A stretch of 7,871 nucleotides of DNA, from assembly GCA_023417885.1 (NCBI GenBank), contig JAEZED010000201.1, forward strand, positions 1 through 7,871, read 5' to 3'. Under the pieces are notes generated by a model. That model did no database searches. It was not told where the DNA came from and worked only from the letters and a program-made list of their open reading frames with translations. Both the position numbers and the translations under genes were made by a program. Source of the stretch: Planctomycetota bacterium (lineage in GTDB: Bacteria > Planctomycetota > Phycisphaerae > Tepidisphaerales > Tepidisphaeraceae). Positions 1 through 6,815 of the stretch are shown here, piece by piece (position 1 is the stretch's first letter; every line of letters starts with the position of its first letter).

Positions 1-27
1 GCCTTGGTGCATCTTCGAGTCGGCGGG

Positions 28-360
28 CTACTCGCGGCCGCTCTCGCCAAGCTGGCGGCGCAGGTACTCGTTCTCCCGTCGCGTCGCCTCGACGTCGAAG
101 ACCAGGTACTTGATGCTCAGGCGAAGCGTGTCCAGCGTCTCCTGGAGCCGACAGACGGTCTGCCGCAACTGCTCGTGACGCTTGCGCGTGGCGTCGGCGA
201 CGCCCTTCAGCCGGCGCCGTTCCTCCGCCGGGAGCGAGTCGATCCGTTCCAGCAACAGCCCGAGCGCGTCGCGGAACTGCTCGTCGTTCAGCCCCACCTC
301 CGGCGGACGTTCTTCAATCGGGCGGGCGTCGGGGTAACGGGGCTCTTCGGGCAGGCTCAT
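28..360 (-). CDS. Small coiled-coil protein, function unknown
   Basis: This 110-residue cytoplasmic-looking protein has no signal peptide and no hydrophobic segment. The N-terminal 22 residues are Pro/Glu-rich. From about residue 24 it is helical, and residues 45-107 are charged and heptad-like, rich in Glu, Arg and Leu (for example EERRRLKGVADATRKRHEQL), which suggests a coiled coil and possible self-assembly. The start at 360 was chosen over an in-frame ATG at 468. A GGAG lies about 6 bases upstream of 360 on the minus strand, and the 36 extra residues of the longer version look like translated non-coding DNA. It is read divergently from the membrane-protein gene at 618. I do not recognise a named family. 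The regular helical pattern and clean start make a real gene likely; the function is open. Confidence 0.7.
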   Translation of the reverse strand: MSLPEEPRYPDARPIEERPPEVGLNDEQFRDALGLLLERIDSLPAEERRRLKGVADATRKRHEQLRQTVCRLQETLDTLRLSIKYLVFDVEATRRENEYLRRQLGESGRE

Positions 361-617
361 GAACAACTCCAGGTCGTCGGTCGCCTCCGCGCACGTCGGC
401 GGAGAGTGTTTGACGATGCGTGAGGCAACTCCCGTTCCACCGCCGCCCGCGAGCGGACAAGGCCCCATACGGCGTCAAACAGGCCGTCTCATTCGCGGCA
501 CTTGAGAGAATGGCCTCTCGTCGGTGGATCGGATCGCGCCGGATGTTGTTTGGCGGCAACATGGCAACGGCCGGAGCGTCGCGCCCGGAGCACCGGCATC
601 TATACTCGCCGCCGGCC
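361..617. other. Divergent intergenic region with two small inverted repeats
   Basis: This 257-base gap separates the divergent genes that start at 360 (-) and 618 (+). It holds two short inverted repeats: GAGAG/CTCTC around a 6-base centre at 504-519, and ATGTTG/CAACAT around an 8-base centre at 543-562. The second sits about 40 bases upstream of a TATACT box (601-606) that could be a -10 element for the gene at 618; no convincing -35 box is visible at the right distance. An open frame runs through part of the gap, but its Arg-rich translation and lack of a ribosome site do not look like a real protein. Confidence 0.4.
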
Positions 618-983
618 ATGTCCGACCCCGACCCTGACGATCCTTTCGCCCAGCCCGAGCCCGAAGCACAGGTGCCGATGTCGGCCGCGGACTGGCAGGC
701 GGTCCCGGCGGTGCGGCGGAGGCCGGACCGGTCGCGCCGGGGGTGCAGCGGGATGGGGCTGGCGCGGACGACGATCCCAATCGCGCTGGTGCTGGCGGTG
801 ATGCTGCCGCTGCTGGGGATCGGCTGGTTTCTGCTTCCGGAGAGCGCGCCGCTGAAGGTGGGTCGTCCGCGGCTTGCCATGGCGTTGATCGGCTTCGGGC
901 TCTTCTGCGGACTGGCCGCGGCGCTGTTGATGCGTTCGGTGGCACGCCGGGTGCAGGGCGTGCATAGACCGGCCTCACATTGA
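618..983 (+). CDS. Small two-helix membrane protein, function unknown
   Basis: This protein of 121 residues has an acidic, Pro-rich cytoplasmic N-terminus (residues 1-30, beginning MSDPDPDDPFAQPEPEAQ). A basic Arg-rich patch (33-50) follows, then two hydrophobic helices at about 52-73 and 86-106 joined by a short loop, and a short basic tail. The positive-inside rule places both ends in the cytoplasm. The ATG at 618 was chosen because the acidic start is typical of this kind of protein, whereas the in-frame extension back to 420 is Arg-rich and low in coding quality. There is no clear Shine-Dalgarno. A TATACT box 11 bases before the ATG would give a very short leader. The stop overlaps a possible -35 box for trxA. 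No family is recognised; it is a conserved-hypothetical type of integral membrane protein. Confidence 0.62.
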   Translation: MSDPDPDDPFAQPEPEAQVPMSAADWQAVPAVRRRPDRSRRGCSGMGLARTTIPIALVLAVMLPLLGIGWFLLPESAPLKVGRPRLAMALIGFGLFCGLAAALLMRSVARRVQGVHRPASH

Positions 984-1009
984 CGTGTTTCGCCGCGTTA
1001 ACCTAGAGT
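980..1009 (+). promoter_or_regulatory. Possible trxA promoter
   Basis: TTGACG at 980-985 matches a sigma-70 -35 box at five of six positions. TAGAGT at 1004-1009 matches a -10 box at four of six, with an 18-base spacer. Transcription would start near 1016 and give a leader of about 48 bases containing the AGGAG ribosome site at 1053-1057. The -35 box overlaps the stop codon of the preceding gene. This is a pattern match only. Confidence 0.3.
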
Positions 1010-1063
1010 TGGTCGGCCGGCGACGCTTGTGGCCTCGTCCGGACCGCAACGCAGGAGAGCAAC

Positions 1064-1384
1064 ATGGCTGACAACCTGACAGAGTTCACCGACGACAATT
1101 TCGAGCAGGAAGTGCTCAAGAGCGATCAGCCGGTGCTCGTGGACTTCTGGGCGGAGTGGTGCGGGCCCTGCCGCATGCTCACGCCGAAGATCGAGCAGAT
1201 GGCCCAGGAGTTCCAGGGGCGCATCAAGGTTGGCAAGCTCGACACCGACGCAAACCGCGACACCGCCATGAAGTACGGCATCAGCGCGATCCCGACCGTT
1301 ATTCTCTTCAAGAACGGCCAGCCGGCCCAGCGCATCGTCGGCCTTCGTGAGAACGAGATCCGCCAGGCGCTCGAGTCAGCCTGA
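1064..1384 (+). CDS. trxA: Thioredoxin TrxA
   Basis: This is a cytoplasmic dithiol/disulfide carrier that reduces target disulfides (ribonucleotide reductase, peroxiredoxins, methionine sulfoxide reductase) and is itself reduced by thioredoxin reductase. At 106 residues it has the standard length. The active site WCGPC is at residues 32-36 within a DFWAEWCGPCRM block. The cis-proline needed for substrate binding is Pro77 in ISAIPT, and the buried Asp27 is present. The start is fixed by AGGAG seven bases before the ATG. It converges on dsbD, which in well-studied bacteria takes its electrons from cytoplasmic thioredoxin, so the pairing makes functional sense although the genes are on opposite strands. 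A UUCG-capped hairpin and a second, stronger terminator follow the stop. The WCGPC site and length make this a canonical thioredoxin rather than a specialised thioredoxin-like protein. Confidence 0.97.
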   Translation: MADNLTEFTDDNFEQEVLKSDQPVLVDFWAEWCGPCRMLTPKIEQMAQEFQGRIKVGKLDTDANRDTAMKYGISAIPTVILFKNGQPAQRIVGLRENEIRQALESA

Positions 1385-1389
1385 CCGCG

Positions 1390-1407
1390 CGAGCGCTTCG
1401 GCGCTCG
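1390..1407 (+). other. UUCG-capped hairpin just after trxA
   Basis: CGAGCGC, a TTCG tetraloop and GCGCTCG form a perfect 7-bp stem six bases after the trxA stop. UUCG loops on C/G closing pairs are exceptionally stable. No T-run follows, so this is more likely an mRNA 3'-end stabiliser or an aid to the following terminator than a terminator on its own. Confidence 0.5.
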
Positions 1408-1422
1408 GGACACACCAGAAGA

Positions 1423-1461
1423 AAGAAGCCCCGTCCTTCCAGGCCGGGGCTTCTTCATTTT
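1423..1461. terminator. Bidirectional terminator between trxA and dsbD
   Basis: AAGAAGCCCCG (1423-1433) pairs perfectly with CGGGGCTTCTT (1445-1455) around an 11-base loop, giving an 11-bp GC-cored stem. On the plus strand it is followed by TTCATTTT; on the minus strand the stem is followed by a pyrimidine tract (CTTTCTTCTGG). It lies between two convergent genes and should end transcription of trxA on one side and dsbD on the other. Confidence 0.8.
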
Positions 1462-1466
1462 CACGC

Positions 1467-3437
1467 TCACGGCATCTTTGCCTGCGCCGTGCTCCCGTCG
1501 CCGCCTGATTCCAGCACGGCCAGCAGGTCATCCGCGCCGTAGATGCCGGGCAGTTTGTAAGGGTCCGCCGACCCCGGCATGTATACCACCGTGAACGGGA
1601 TCGACCCCACCTGGTGCAGCTCGCGCAGCAGCGGCCACCCCTCCGCGTCCTGCTTGGTCAGGTCGGCCTTGATCAGCGTCAGGCCCCGGTCGCGCCAGTC
1701 ATCCATCTCCTCCTGCGTTCCGAAGACAGTCTGTTCCACCGTCTGGCAGTTGGCGCACCAGTCGGCCGTGAACTTGATCAGCACCGGCTTCCCCGACGCC
1801 TTCGCCTCCGCCAAAGTCTCGGCGGTGTAGTAAGACCAGCCGGCCGGCGGATTCGCCAGGCCCCACGTGATGATCCCAAGCGGCGCGACGATCAGCAGCG
1901 AGATCACTGCCGTGACCACGACGGGCCGCATCCGCCCGCCGGAGATCTGTCCGGCGCGGATCGTGGCATACACCCCGCCGGCGGCGATGAAGCCGAAGAT
2001 CACCCACCAGTAGCCCGGCCCGCGCAGTGAATCGGGAAGCAGCGGCCGAACAAAATAGGCCGCGATCGCCAGGAGCAGGAAGCCCATCGTCTGCTTGACC
2101 ACCTCGCTCCAAGGGCCGGTTCTCGGAAACCGACGCGCCAACTCCGGGAACGCGCTGAGCACCAGGTAGGGAAAGGCCATCCCCACGCCCGTGACCGTGA
2201 TCGTCGTCACCCCGATCCACGACGGCTGCGCCAGCGCCCAGACGAGCAGGCCCGCGAAGAGGCCGAAGGTGCAGGGCGTGCTCAGGATGGCCGTCAGGAT
2301 GCCGAAGAGAATGTTGCCGGTGTAGGTGTCGTGCCGCGGGGTGAAGGCGTAGACGGATGTCGGCAGTGCGAAGTCGAAGACGCCGAACTGGTAGAGCGCC
2401 ATCACGATCAGGATCAGCCCGATGGCCGCGGCGAACCACGGCTGGCTGAAGAGCTGGCCCCAGTCGATCACCCGCAGCACAAGCACGAGCACCGCGAGCG
2501 TCGCGAAGGTCAGCGCGATGCCCAGCGAGAAGGCGACCCCCAGCGCCAGGCACTTGGCCCGGTTGTGCTGCGCCACCTCGTAGAAGCCCATCGCCTTCAG
2601 CGGAACCACCGGGAGCACGCACGGCACGACGTTGAAGATGATCCCAGCCACGAACGCCAGGATCAGCACCAGCCAGACGCCCGACTTCGAAAGGTCGATC
2701 TTCCACCCGAAGAGGGAGACCACCGCCTCACCGCTGCCGCGCGCCGCGGTCGGCGCGGCGCCGCCGTCGGTCACGATCCTGAGGTTGCTCCAGCTGCTCG
2801 GATCGAAGTCCGCGTACAGCGACTCGTTGGCCGGCGACACCGTCTCGCCCGCGGCGACGATCGGAGCGCTCACTTCCCAGTCGAGATCCTGCGGCTGAAA
2901 GCAGTTCTGATCATCGCAGATCTGCACCGTCGCCTGCCCGCGGATCGTCACGGTCGTCCCGGGCTCGGCGTCGGCATCGATCTGCACCGGCACGTAGTGG
3001 ATCGCCTGGTGGGTGTAGACGCTCAAATCACCCGGGTCGCCCGGCATCACCAGGGCCGGGTAGTTCTCGATGTGCCCCTCGGCGTAGATTGGCTCGTAGA
3101 CGGTGCCCGGCTCCGCCGACAGGTTCTTGAAGGCGAATGGAACCAAGAAGTCCTGGAGCGGCTTGCTCGACTGGGCGTGGTAGCCGGCCTGCACGTTCAG
3201 GACGACCGCGACCACCACCTGCTGGCCCGGCTGAACCCGGTCGTAGTTGAGATGAGCCTGAACCGTTGCCAGTTCGCTGCCCATCATCGGTGTCTGCGCG
3301 CCCGGCGTCAGGCCGGGCAGGTCGATCTGCGCCGCCGCCGGCCTGGCGAGGAGGCCGATAAGGAGGATCGCCATTCCCGCGAGCCAGGCCGCAGGCCACG
3401 AGGGTGCTCTCGACCGCAGGGCGCATCGCTTAATCAT
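1467..3437 (-). CDS. dsbD: DsbD-family transmembrane thiol:disulfide reductase
   Basis: The known family carries electrons from cytoplasmic thioredoxin across the inner membrane to envelope thiol proteins, for disulfide isomerisation, cytochrome c maturation or oxidative repair. This protein has 656 residues, against about 565 in E. coli DsbD. It has a signal peptide (KR start, hydrophobic 17-32, likely cleavage after AAA at 36). A periplasmic DsbC-like N-domain covers about 50-195 with Cys174 and Cys179 (CDDQNC). Eight hydrophobic helices span about 252-527 and carry the redox pair Cys273 (VVPCVLPVVPLK) and Cys389 (STPCTFG). A C-terminal thioredoxin-like domain (about 535-645) has WCANC at 560-564 and cis-Pro614. 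All three cysteine pairs are present, so it should be functional. The start at 3437 gives a proper basic n-region; its Shine-Dalgarno is weak. The CcdA-like core is embedded in the full three-domain form, so a lone CcdA is excluded; a ScsB-type role in copper or oxidative stress is possible. Confidence 0.93.
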   Translation of the reverse strand: MIKRCALRSRAPSWPAAWLAGMAILLIGLLARPAAAQIDLPGLTPGAQTPMMGSELATVQAHLNYDRVQPGQQVVVAVVLNVQAGYHAQSSKPLQDFLVPFAFKNLSAEPGTVYEPIYAEGHIENYPALVMPGDPGDLSVYTHQAIHYVPVQIDADAEPGTTVTIRGQATVQICDDQNCFQPQDLDWEVSAPIVAAGETVSPANESLYADFDPSSWSNLRIVTDGGAAPTAARGSGEAVVSLFGWKIDLSKSGVWLVLILAFVAGIIFNVVPCVLPVVPLKAMGFYEVAQHNRAKCLALGVAFSLGIALTFATLAVLVLVLRVIDWGQLFSQPWFAAAIGLILIVMALYQFGVFDFALPTSVYAFTPRHDTYTGNILFGILTAILSTPCTFGLFAGLLVWALAQPSWIGVTTITVTGVGMAFPYLVLSAFPELARRFPRTGPWSEVVKQTMGFLLLAIAAYFVRPLLPDSLRGPGYWWVIFGFIAAGGVYATIRAGQISGGRMRPVVVTAVISLLIVAPLGIITWGLANPPAGWSYYTAETLAEAKASGKPVLIKFTADWCANCQTVEQTVFGTQEEMDDWRDRGLTLIKADLTKQDAEGWPLLRELHQVGSIPFTVVYMPGSADPYKLPGIYGADDLLAVLESGGDGSTAQAKMP

Positions 3438-3569
3438 GATCGCTCAACTGTAGGTGAACGCGGCTGTGGAGTTCAGGTTCGCCCGACCCGGGGACTGCGG
3501 GCGCCCCACCTCAATATCCCGGAGAAGCACCGTCGTTGCGGGGCGGCGGCCGGGGCGGATGGTTTGACG

Positions 3570-3599
3570 CTGACAGCCGGTTGCGCCGGGGGCTATCCT
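3570..3599 (+). promoter_or_regulatory. Possible sodA promoter
   Basis: CTGACA (3570-3575) matches a -35 box at five of six positions. TATCCT (3594-3599) matches a -10 box at four of six, with an 18-base spacer. The predicted start near 3606 leaves a leader of about 31 bases carrying a strong AAGGAGG ribosome site at 3625-3631, five bases before the ATG. No clear Fur- or MntR-like palindrome was seen around it. Confidence 0.42.
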
Positions 3600-3636
3600 C
3601 CAGCGGACCCGTACACCCGCAAAGAAGGAGGCTTCC

Positions 3637-4248
<612 letters not shown>

Positions 4249-4251
4249 CCC

Positions 4252-4275
4252 GCGCTGCAGAGGGGCATGCAGCGC
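4252..4275 (+). terminator. Stem-loop after sodA, no T-run
   Basis: GCGCTGCA (4252-4259) and TGCAGCGC (4268-4275) form a perfect 8-bp stem around the loop GAGGGGCA, beginning three bases after the sodA stop. No T-tract follows, so it is probably an mRNA 3'-end structure or a weak or Rho-assisted terminator rather than a canonical intrinsic one. Confidence 0.45.
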
Positions 4276-4386
4276 TACGGAGCGCCTCCAGCAGGGACTT
4301 TGGCGGCCCCGGGTCGCTGACTGACCTCCGGCGCCAAGGCGAACCCATCCACGAGCATGAAAGTGACAAAAAAAGCTCGAATGCTC

Positions 4387-4414
4387 TTGCAGCCTCCGAG
4401 AGAGCCTGTATGCT
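4387..4414 (+). promoter_or_regulatory. Possible promoter upstream of the intergenic terminator
   Basis: TTGCAG (4387-4392) and TATGCT (4409-4414) lie 16 bases apart in the gap between sodA and the yhaM-like gene. The -10 matches the consensus at four of six positions and the -35 at three of six, so this is a weak match. A start near 4421 would place the strong terminator at 4470-4508 only about 50 bases downstream. Confidence 0.3.
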
Positions 4415-4420
4415 CCTGAC

Positions 4421-4508
4421 CAGACGGCCGCCCTGAACAGGGTAGCCTCCCGATCCCCACCACCCCCCCGACGCGATCTGCCACCGCCCGGCAGGTCGCG
4501 TCTTTTTT
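4421..4508 (+). ncRNA. Candidate short RNA or transcription-attenuation leader
   Basis: If transcription starts near 4421, the RNA would run about 88 nt to the T-run of a strong intrinsic terminator. It would contain a small CCCT/AGGG hairpin with loop GAAC (4431-4442), then a C-rich, probably single-stranded stretch (4446-4469) that includes CCTCC (4446-4450), and then the terminator stem. CCTCC is complementary to Shine-Dalgarno cores, as in several known small RNAs that block ribosome binding. No protein of any length is evident here. Alternatives are a premature-termination leader of the downstream yhaM-like gene, or simply the distal terminator of sodA. No known RNA family is recognised. 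The terminator is well supported; the 5' end is not. Confidence 0.35.
4470..4508 (+). terminator. Strong intrinsic terminator in the sodA-yhaM gap
   Basis: GACGCGATCTGCC (4470-4482) pairs with GGCAGGTCGCGTC (4490-4502) over 13 bp with a single G-U wobble. The 7-base loop is ACCGCCC and six Ts follow (4503-4508). This is a textbook rightward Rho-independent terminator. It lies about 222 bases after the sodA stop and about 100 bases before the start of the next gene. Confidence 0.88.
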
Positions 4509-4574
4509 GCTGCGCAGCCATTGCAGCCGGACCGGCCTCGCCTCGTCGTGCTCTGGCGGGTGCCCAACTTCCCC

Positions 4575-4603
4575 TTGCAGCCCCCGACCCACTCACTTAC
4601 AAC
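4575..4603 (+). promoter_or_regulatory. Possible promoter of the yhaM-like gene
   Basis: TTGCAG (4575-4580) and TACAAC (4598-4603) are separated by the ideal 17 bases; the boxes match the consensus at three and four of six positions. Because the terminator at 4470-4508 isolates this gene from upstream transcripts, a promoter is expected between 4509 and 4611. The predicted start falls at about 4610-4611, on the ATG itself, which would make the mRNA leaderless. Confidence 0.32.
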
Positions 4604-4610
4604 GCGCTGG

Positions 4611-5807
4611 ATGAATGGGAACTCGATTGGTGACGAAGCCACCCCCGCCGCCGCCGCCCAGGCGGGCACGCCGGCGAGGCGGGAGCGGCGCTTTCTGTGC
4701 GACCTCCGCCCCGGGGACCGGGCTGACGAGATCTTCGTCATCAACAACATCCAGCTCGGAACCAAGCGGAACGGGGAGCCGTTCCTGAAAATGCTGGTGA
4801 GCGATCGCACGGGGCGGGTTGCGACCAAGTGGTGGGACAAGGGGCAGGCGATGCTCGAGCGCCTTCCCGACCCGGGCGTCGTCCGCATCAAGGGACGGAT
4901 GGAGGACTTCAACGGGTCGCCGCAGTTCGTGATCGACCAGGTCTTCCCCGTCTCTGACAAGCGGACGATCGATTACGGGGAGCTGCTCCCCAGCACCGCA
5001 AAGGACATCGAGGCGATGTTCGGCGAGGTTCAGCGCCTCCTGCGCGGGCTCGCATCTCCCACGCTCCGAGCCGTCGCGGAGGCCTACCTGCGCGACGAAT
5101 GCCTCATGGAAAGCTTCCGCCGCGCCCCGGCGGCCATGACCTTCCACCATGCCTTCCTCGGCGGGCTGCTGGAGCACACGCTCAACGCCATGCACGCAGC
5201 CGAGCGCCTTTGCGGCCTGTATCCGCAGCTCAACGGCGACCTGGTGGTGCTGGGCATCTTCCTGCACGATCTGGCCAAGACGTGGGAGCTCGTCTACGAC
5301 ACCTGCTTCGACTACACCGACGGCGGGCGTCTCGTGGGCCACATCGTCAAGAGCGCCATGTGGGTCGAGCAGAAGGTGAAGGAGGCGGAGTCGATCCTGG
5401 GCCGCCCCATCCCCGTGGAGGTCGTGGACGTGCTTCAGCACATCATCCTCGCCCACCACGGGGAGCTTGAGCTTGGTTTCGGAAGTGCCCGGAGCCCCTC
5501 GACGCCGGAGGCCTGGGCGGTGCACCTGATCGAGAACCTCGACGCCAAGATGACGATGGCGCTGGCGGTCTGCCGGTGGGACGAGGCCGGCGGACGCTGG
5601 ACGGACTACCACAAGGCGCTGGGCGGACGGCTCTTCCGGCCGGACGTCATTCTCCAGGCGGACGCATCGCTCGCCGCGGACGCCCCGCCGGCGCCGTCGA
5701 GAGCCCCTGCCCCGCCGCCGGGCAATGGCGCGCGCCGGGCGCGCCCCGGAGAGCCGGAGGAGCAGCCTCCGGGAACGACGATTTCCAATCCCCTCTTCGA
5801 GGTCTGA
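4611..5807 (+). CDS. yhaM: YhaM-type 3'-5' exoribonuclease (OB fold plus HD domain)
   Basis: Known YhaM proteins are metal-dependent 3'-5' exonucleases that trim single-stranded RNA (and DNA) ends. This one has 398 residues. An OB-fold nucleic-acid-binding domain covers about 28-115 (INNIQLGTKRNGEPFLKMLVSDRTG). The HD phosphohydrolase domain covers about 170-330, with likely metal ligands in HHAFLGGLLEHT (His180, His189), FLHD (His219-Asp220), GHIV (His244), AHHGELE (His282-His283) and Asp311. All HD motifs are intact. A Pro/Ala/Arg-rich tail (about 355-390), absent from the roughly 314-residue Bacillus protein, extends the C-terminus. The ATG at 4611 was chosen over one at 4521 because the upstream residues look non-coding and the shorter form fits the family. 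No Shine-Dalgarno is visible. The next gene follows after 63 bases without an obvious terminator, so co-transcription is possible. Confidence 0.86.
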   Translation: MNGNSIGDEATPAAAAQAGTPARRERRFLCDLRPGDRADEIFVINNIQLGTKRNGEPFLKMLVSDRTGRVATKWWDKGQAMLERLPDPGVVRIKGRMEDFNGSPQFVIDQVFPVSDKRTIDYGELLPSTAKDIEAMFGEVQRLLRGLASPTLRAVAEAYLRDECLMESFRRAPAAMTFHHAFLGGLLEHTLNAMHAAERLCGLYPQLNGDLVVLGIFLHDLAKTWELVYDTCFDYTDGGRLVGHIVKSAMWVEQKVKEAESILGRPIPVEVVDVLQHIILAHHGELELGFGSARSPSTPEAWAVHLIENLDAKMTMALAVCRWDEAGGRWTDYHKALGGRLFRPDVILQADASLAADAPPAPSRAPAPPPGNGARRARPGEPEEQPPGTTISNPLFEV

Positions 5808-5870
5808 TCTGACGCGAGCCGATCGTGGCGCGCGGGCCTTGGGGGGACGCAGTTTCGTTGGAGTAGAGAG

Positions 5871-6281
5871 ATGCAACGTCAGAGCAGTGTTCGCGCCTTG
5901 CGCGCAGCCGTCCTGTGCGCAGTCCTCGGGATCGTCACCGCCGGTTGGTCCGTGTCGGCGGCGCAGGATGGGCAGGCAACCCCGCCCGGCGCATCGCAGG
6001 ATCAGCAGGAAACGTCGCCGCGGAGGCGGACCGCGAGGATCGTGCTTCCCTGGAGCCAGCTCGAGGACCTGACGCCGCGGCAGGAGATGGCGATTCGAGA
6101 GATCCGCACCGAGATCCTCAACCGCAGGGATGAGCTGGACCGGGAGGAGCGCCAGCGCATTCTCGAGCTGCTGACCGAGCCGCAGCGGCAGCGCGTCGCG
6201 GAGATCGAAGCTGAGCGCCAGCGCCAGCAGGCGCAGCGCCGCCGCCAGCGCGAGCAGGAGCGTTCCGGGCAGGGTCAGTAA
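5871..6281 (+). CDS. Secreted helical protein with two LTxxQ motifs (Spy/CpxP-like)
   Basis: This 136-residue protein has a signal peptide: basic start, hydrophobic 11-30, likely cleavage near SAAQ at 29-32. A Gln/Pro-rich linker follows (32-50), then a helical region rich in Glu and Arg. LTPRQ (67-71) and LTEPQ (101-105) match the LTxxQ signature of the Spy/CpxP family, whose members are periplasmic stress chaperones or sensor modulators. The two motifs are 34 residues apart, somewhat closer than I expect for Spy. The tail (106-136) is almost wholly Gln, Arg and Glu and probably coiled or disordered. The start is supported by GGAG (5860-5863) seven bases before the ATG. It follows the yhaM-like gene by 63 bases. 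Envelope location is well supported; chaperone activity is inference from two short motifs. Confidence 0.7.
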   Translation: MQRQSSVRALRAAVLCAVLGIVTAGWSVSAAQDGQATPPGASQDQQETSPRRRTARIVLPWSQLEDLTPRQEMAIREIRTEILNRRDELDREERQRILELLTEPQRQRVAEIEAERQRQQAQRRRQREQERSGQGQ

Positions 6282-6307
6282 GCTCCGGGCCGTGAGAACC
6301 GCGTCAT

Positions 6308-6338
6308 CCGCCGCCGCACCGCCTCGCGCCGGCGGCGG
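6308..6338 (+). repeat. GC inverted repeat between genes
   Basis: CCGCCGCCG (6308-6316) and CGGCGGCGG (6330-6338) form a perfect 9-bp stem around a 13-base loop, 27 bases after the preceding stop. No T-run follows. It may stop or stabilise the transcript of the LTxxQ gene, or may simply reflect GC-rich triplet composition. Confidence 0.35.
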
Positions 6339-6406
6339 TGGTGGCATTGCGCGCCGCCCGATTACCGCAAGAAAGACCGGCCCTGAGCACATCTAATCTG
6401 GATCAG

Positions 6407-6781
6407 ATGCGCGTTCGCAGGCTGACAGACTCCACCAGCCCGGCCATCGGCCGATGCGGCTCCCTGCTGCTTCTCGCGGCAGCGTTGTCGTATCTCCTTC
6501 TGCCCGCGCTGCTTGCGGGGCACCACGCGCTGCTCCACAACGCCGTCAGGCCCTTCGTTGCCGAAGCGGGCCCGCCGGCGGAAGCACCGCACGATCAGGC
6601 CCCGGAGTGCGACCAGTGCATCCTGTTGGGCCGCCTCGCCAGCGCTGGTGATCTCCCCGCCCCCACGGCGCACGGTGTCCTGCTCCACCCCACCCACGAT
6701 GCGATCAGCCCGGTCGCCGAGATCTGGGTGAGGTCGGTCATTCCGGTTGCTGTACTGCCCCGCGCCCCGCCGCTCTCCTGA
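6407..6781 (+). CDS. Small His/Cys membrane-anchored protein, DUF2946-like
   Basis: This 124-residue protein has a basic N-terminus and one hydrophobic segment (about 18-38), likely an uncleaved anchor or signal peptide. A histidine cluster (AGHHALLH, 37-44) follows, then an acidic, Pro-rich stretch and a CDQC pair (Cys68, Cys71). It ends in VAVLPRAPPLS. A His-rich stretch after the leader, a C-x2-C pair and a terminal RAPP-like sequence are how I recall DUF2946-type proteins, which are often found near metal or TonB-dependent uptake genes; this assignment is from memory and tentative. The ATG at 6407 was chosen over a GTG at 6338 because the earlier start lies in the right arm of an inverted repeat. 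Spacing to the next gene is 109 bases with a small hairpin. Function is unknown; a metal-binding envelope role is inference. Confidence 0.55.
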   Translation: MRVRRLTDSTSPAIGRCGSLLLLAAALSYLLLPALLAGHHALLHNAVRPFVAEAGPPAEAPHDQAPECDQCILLGRLASAGDLPAPTAHGVLLHPTHDAISPVAEIWVRSVIPVAVLPRAPPLS

Positions 6782-6798
6782 AGCGGCGTGGCTTTTCA

Positions 6799-6815
6799 CG
6801 GGCCGATCCGGCCCG
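6799..6815 (+). terminator. Weak hairpin between the DUF2946-like and pseudopilin genes
   Basis: CGGGCCG and CGGCCCG form a 7-bp all-GC stem around the loop ATC, 17 bases after the stop at 6781. It is followed by the loosely T-rich CCATTCTTCGTTT. The tract is poor and the loop tight, so termination here is uncertain. Confidence 0.3.

Noticed and set aside
4364..4375. Run of seven As on the plus strand as a minus-strand terminator tail
   Set aside because: Read on the minus strand it gives a T-run, but no stable stem immediately precedes it and no minus-strand gene ends nearby.
4521..4610. Longer ATG start for the yhaM-like gene
   Set aside because: The added 30 residues begin right after the terminator, show no family similarity and would leave only about 12 bases between the T-run and the start codon.
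4593..6392. A 599-codon open frame on the minus strand opposite the yhaM-like and LTxxQ genes
   Set aside because: It mirrors two genes with clear family motifs on the plus strand. Its translation is Arg/Pro/Leu-rich without any recognisable domain, as expected for antisense reading of GC-rich coding DNA.
6338..6406. Upstream GTG start for the DUF2946-like gene
   Set aside because: The GTG lies at the end of an inverted repeat arm. The added 23 residues before the basic n-region and hydrophobic segment would spoil a normal leader.
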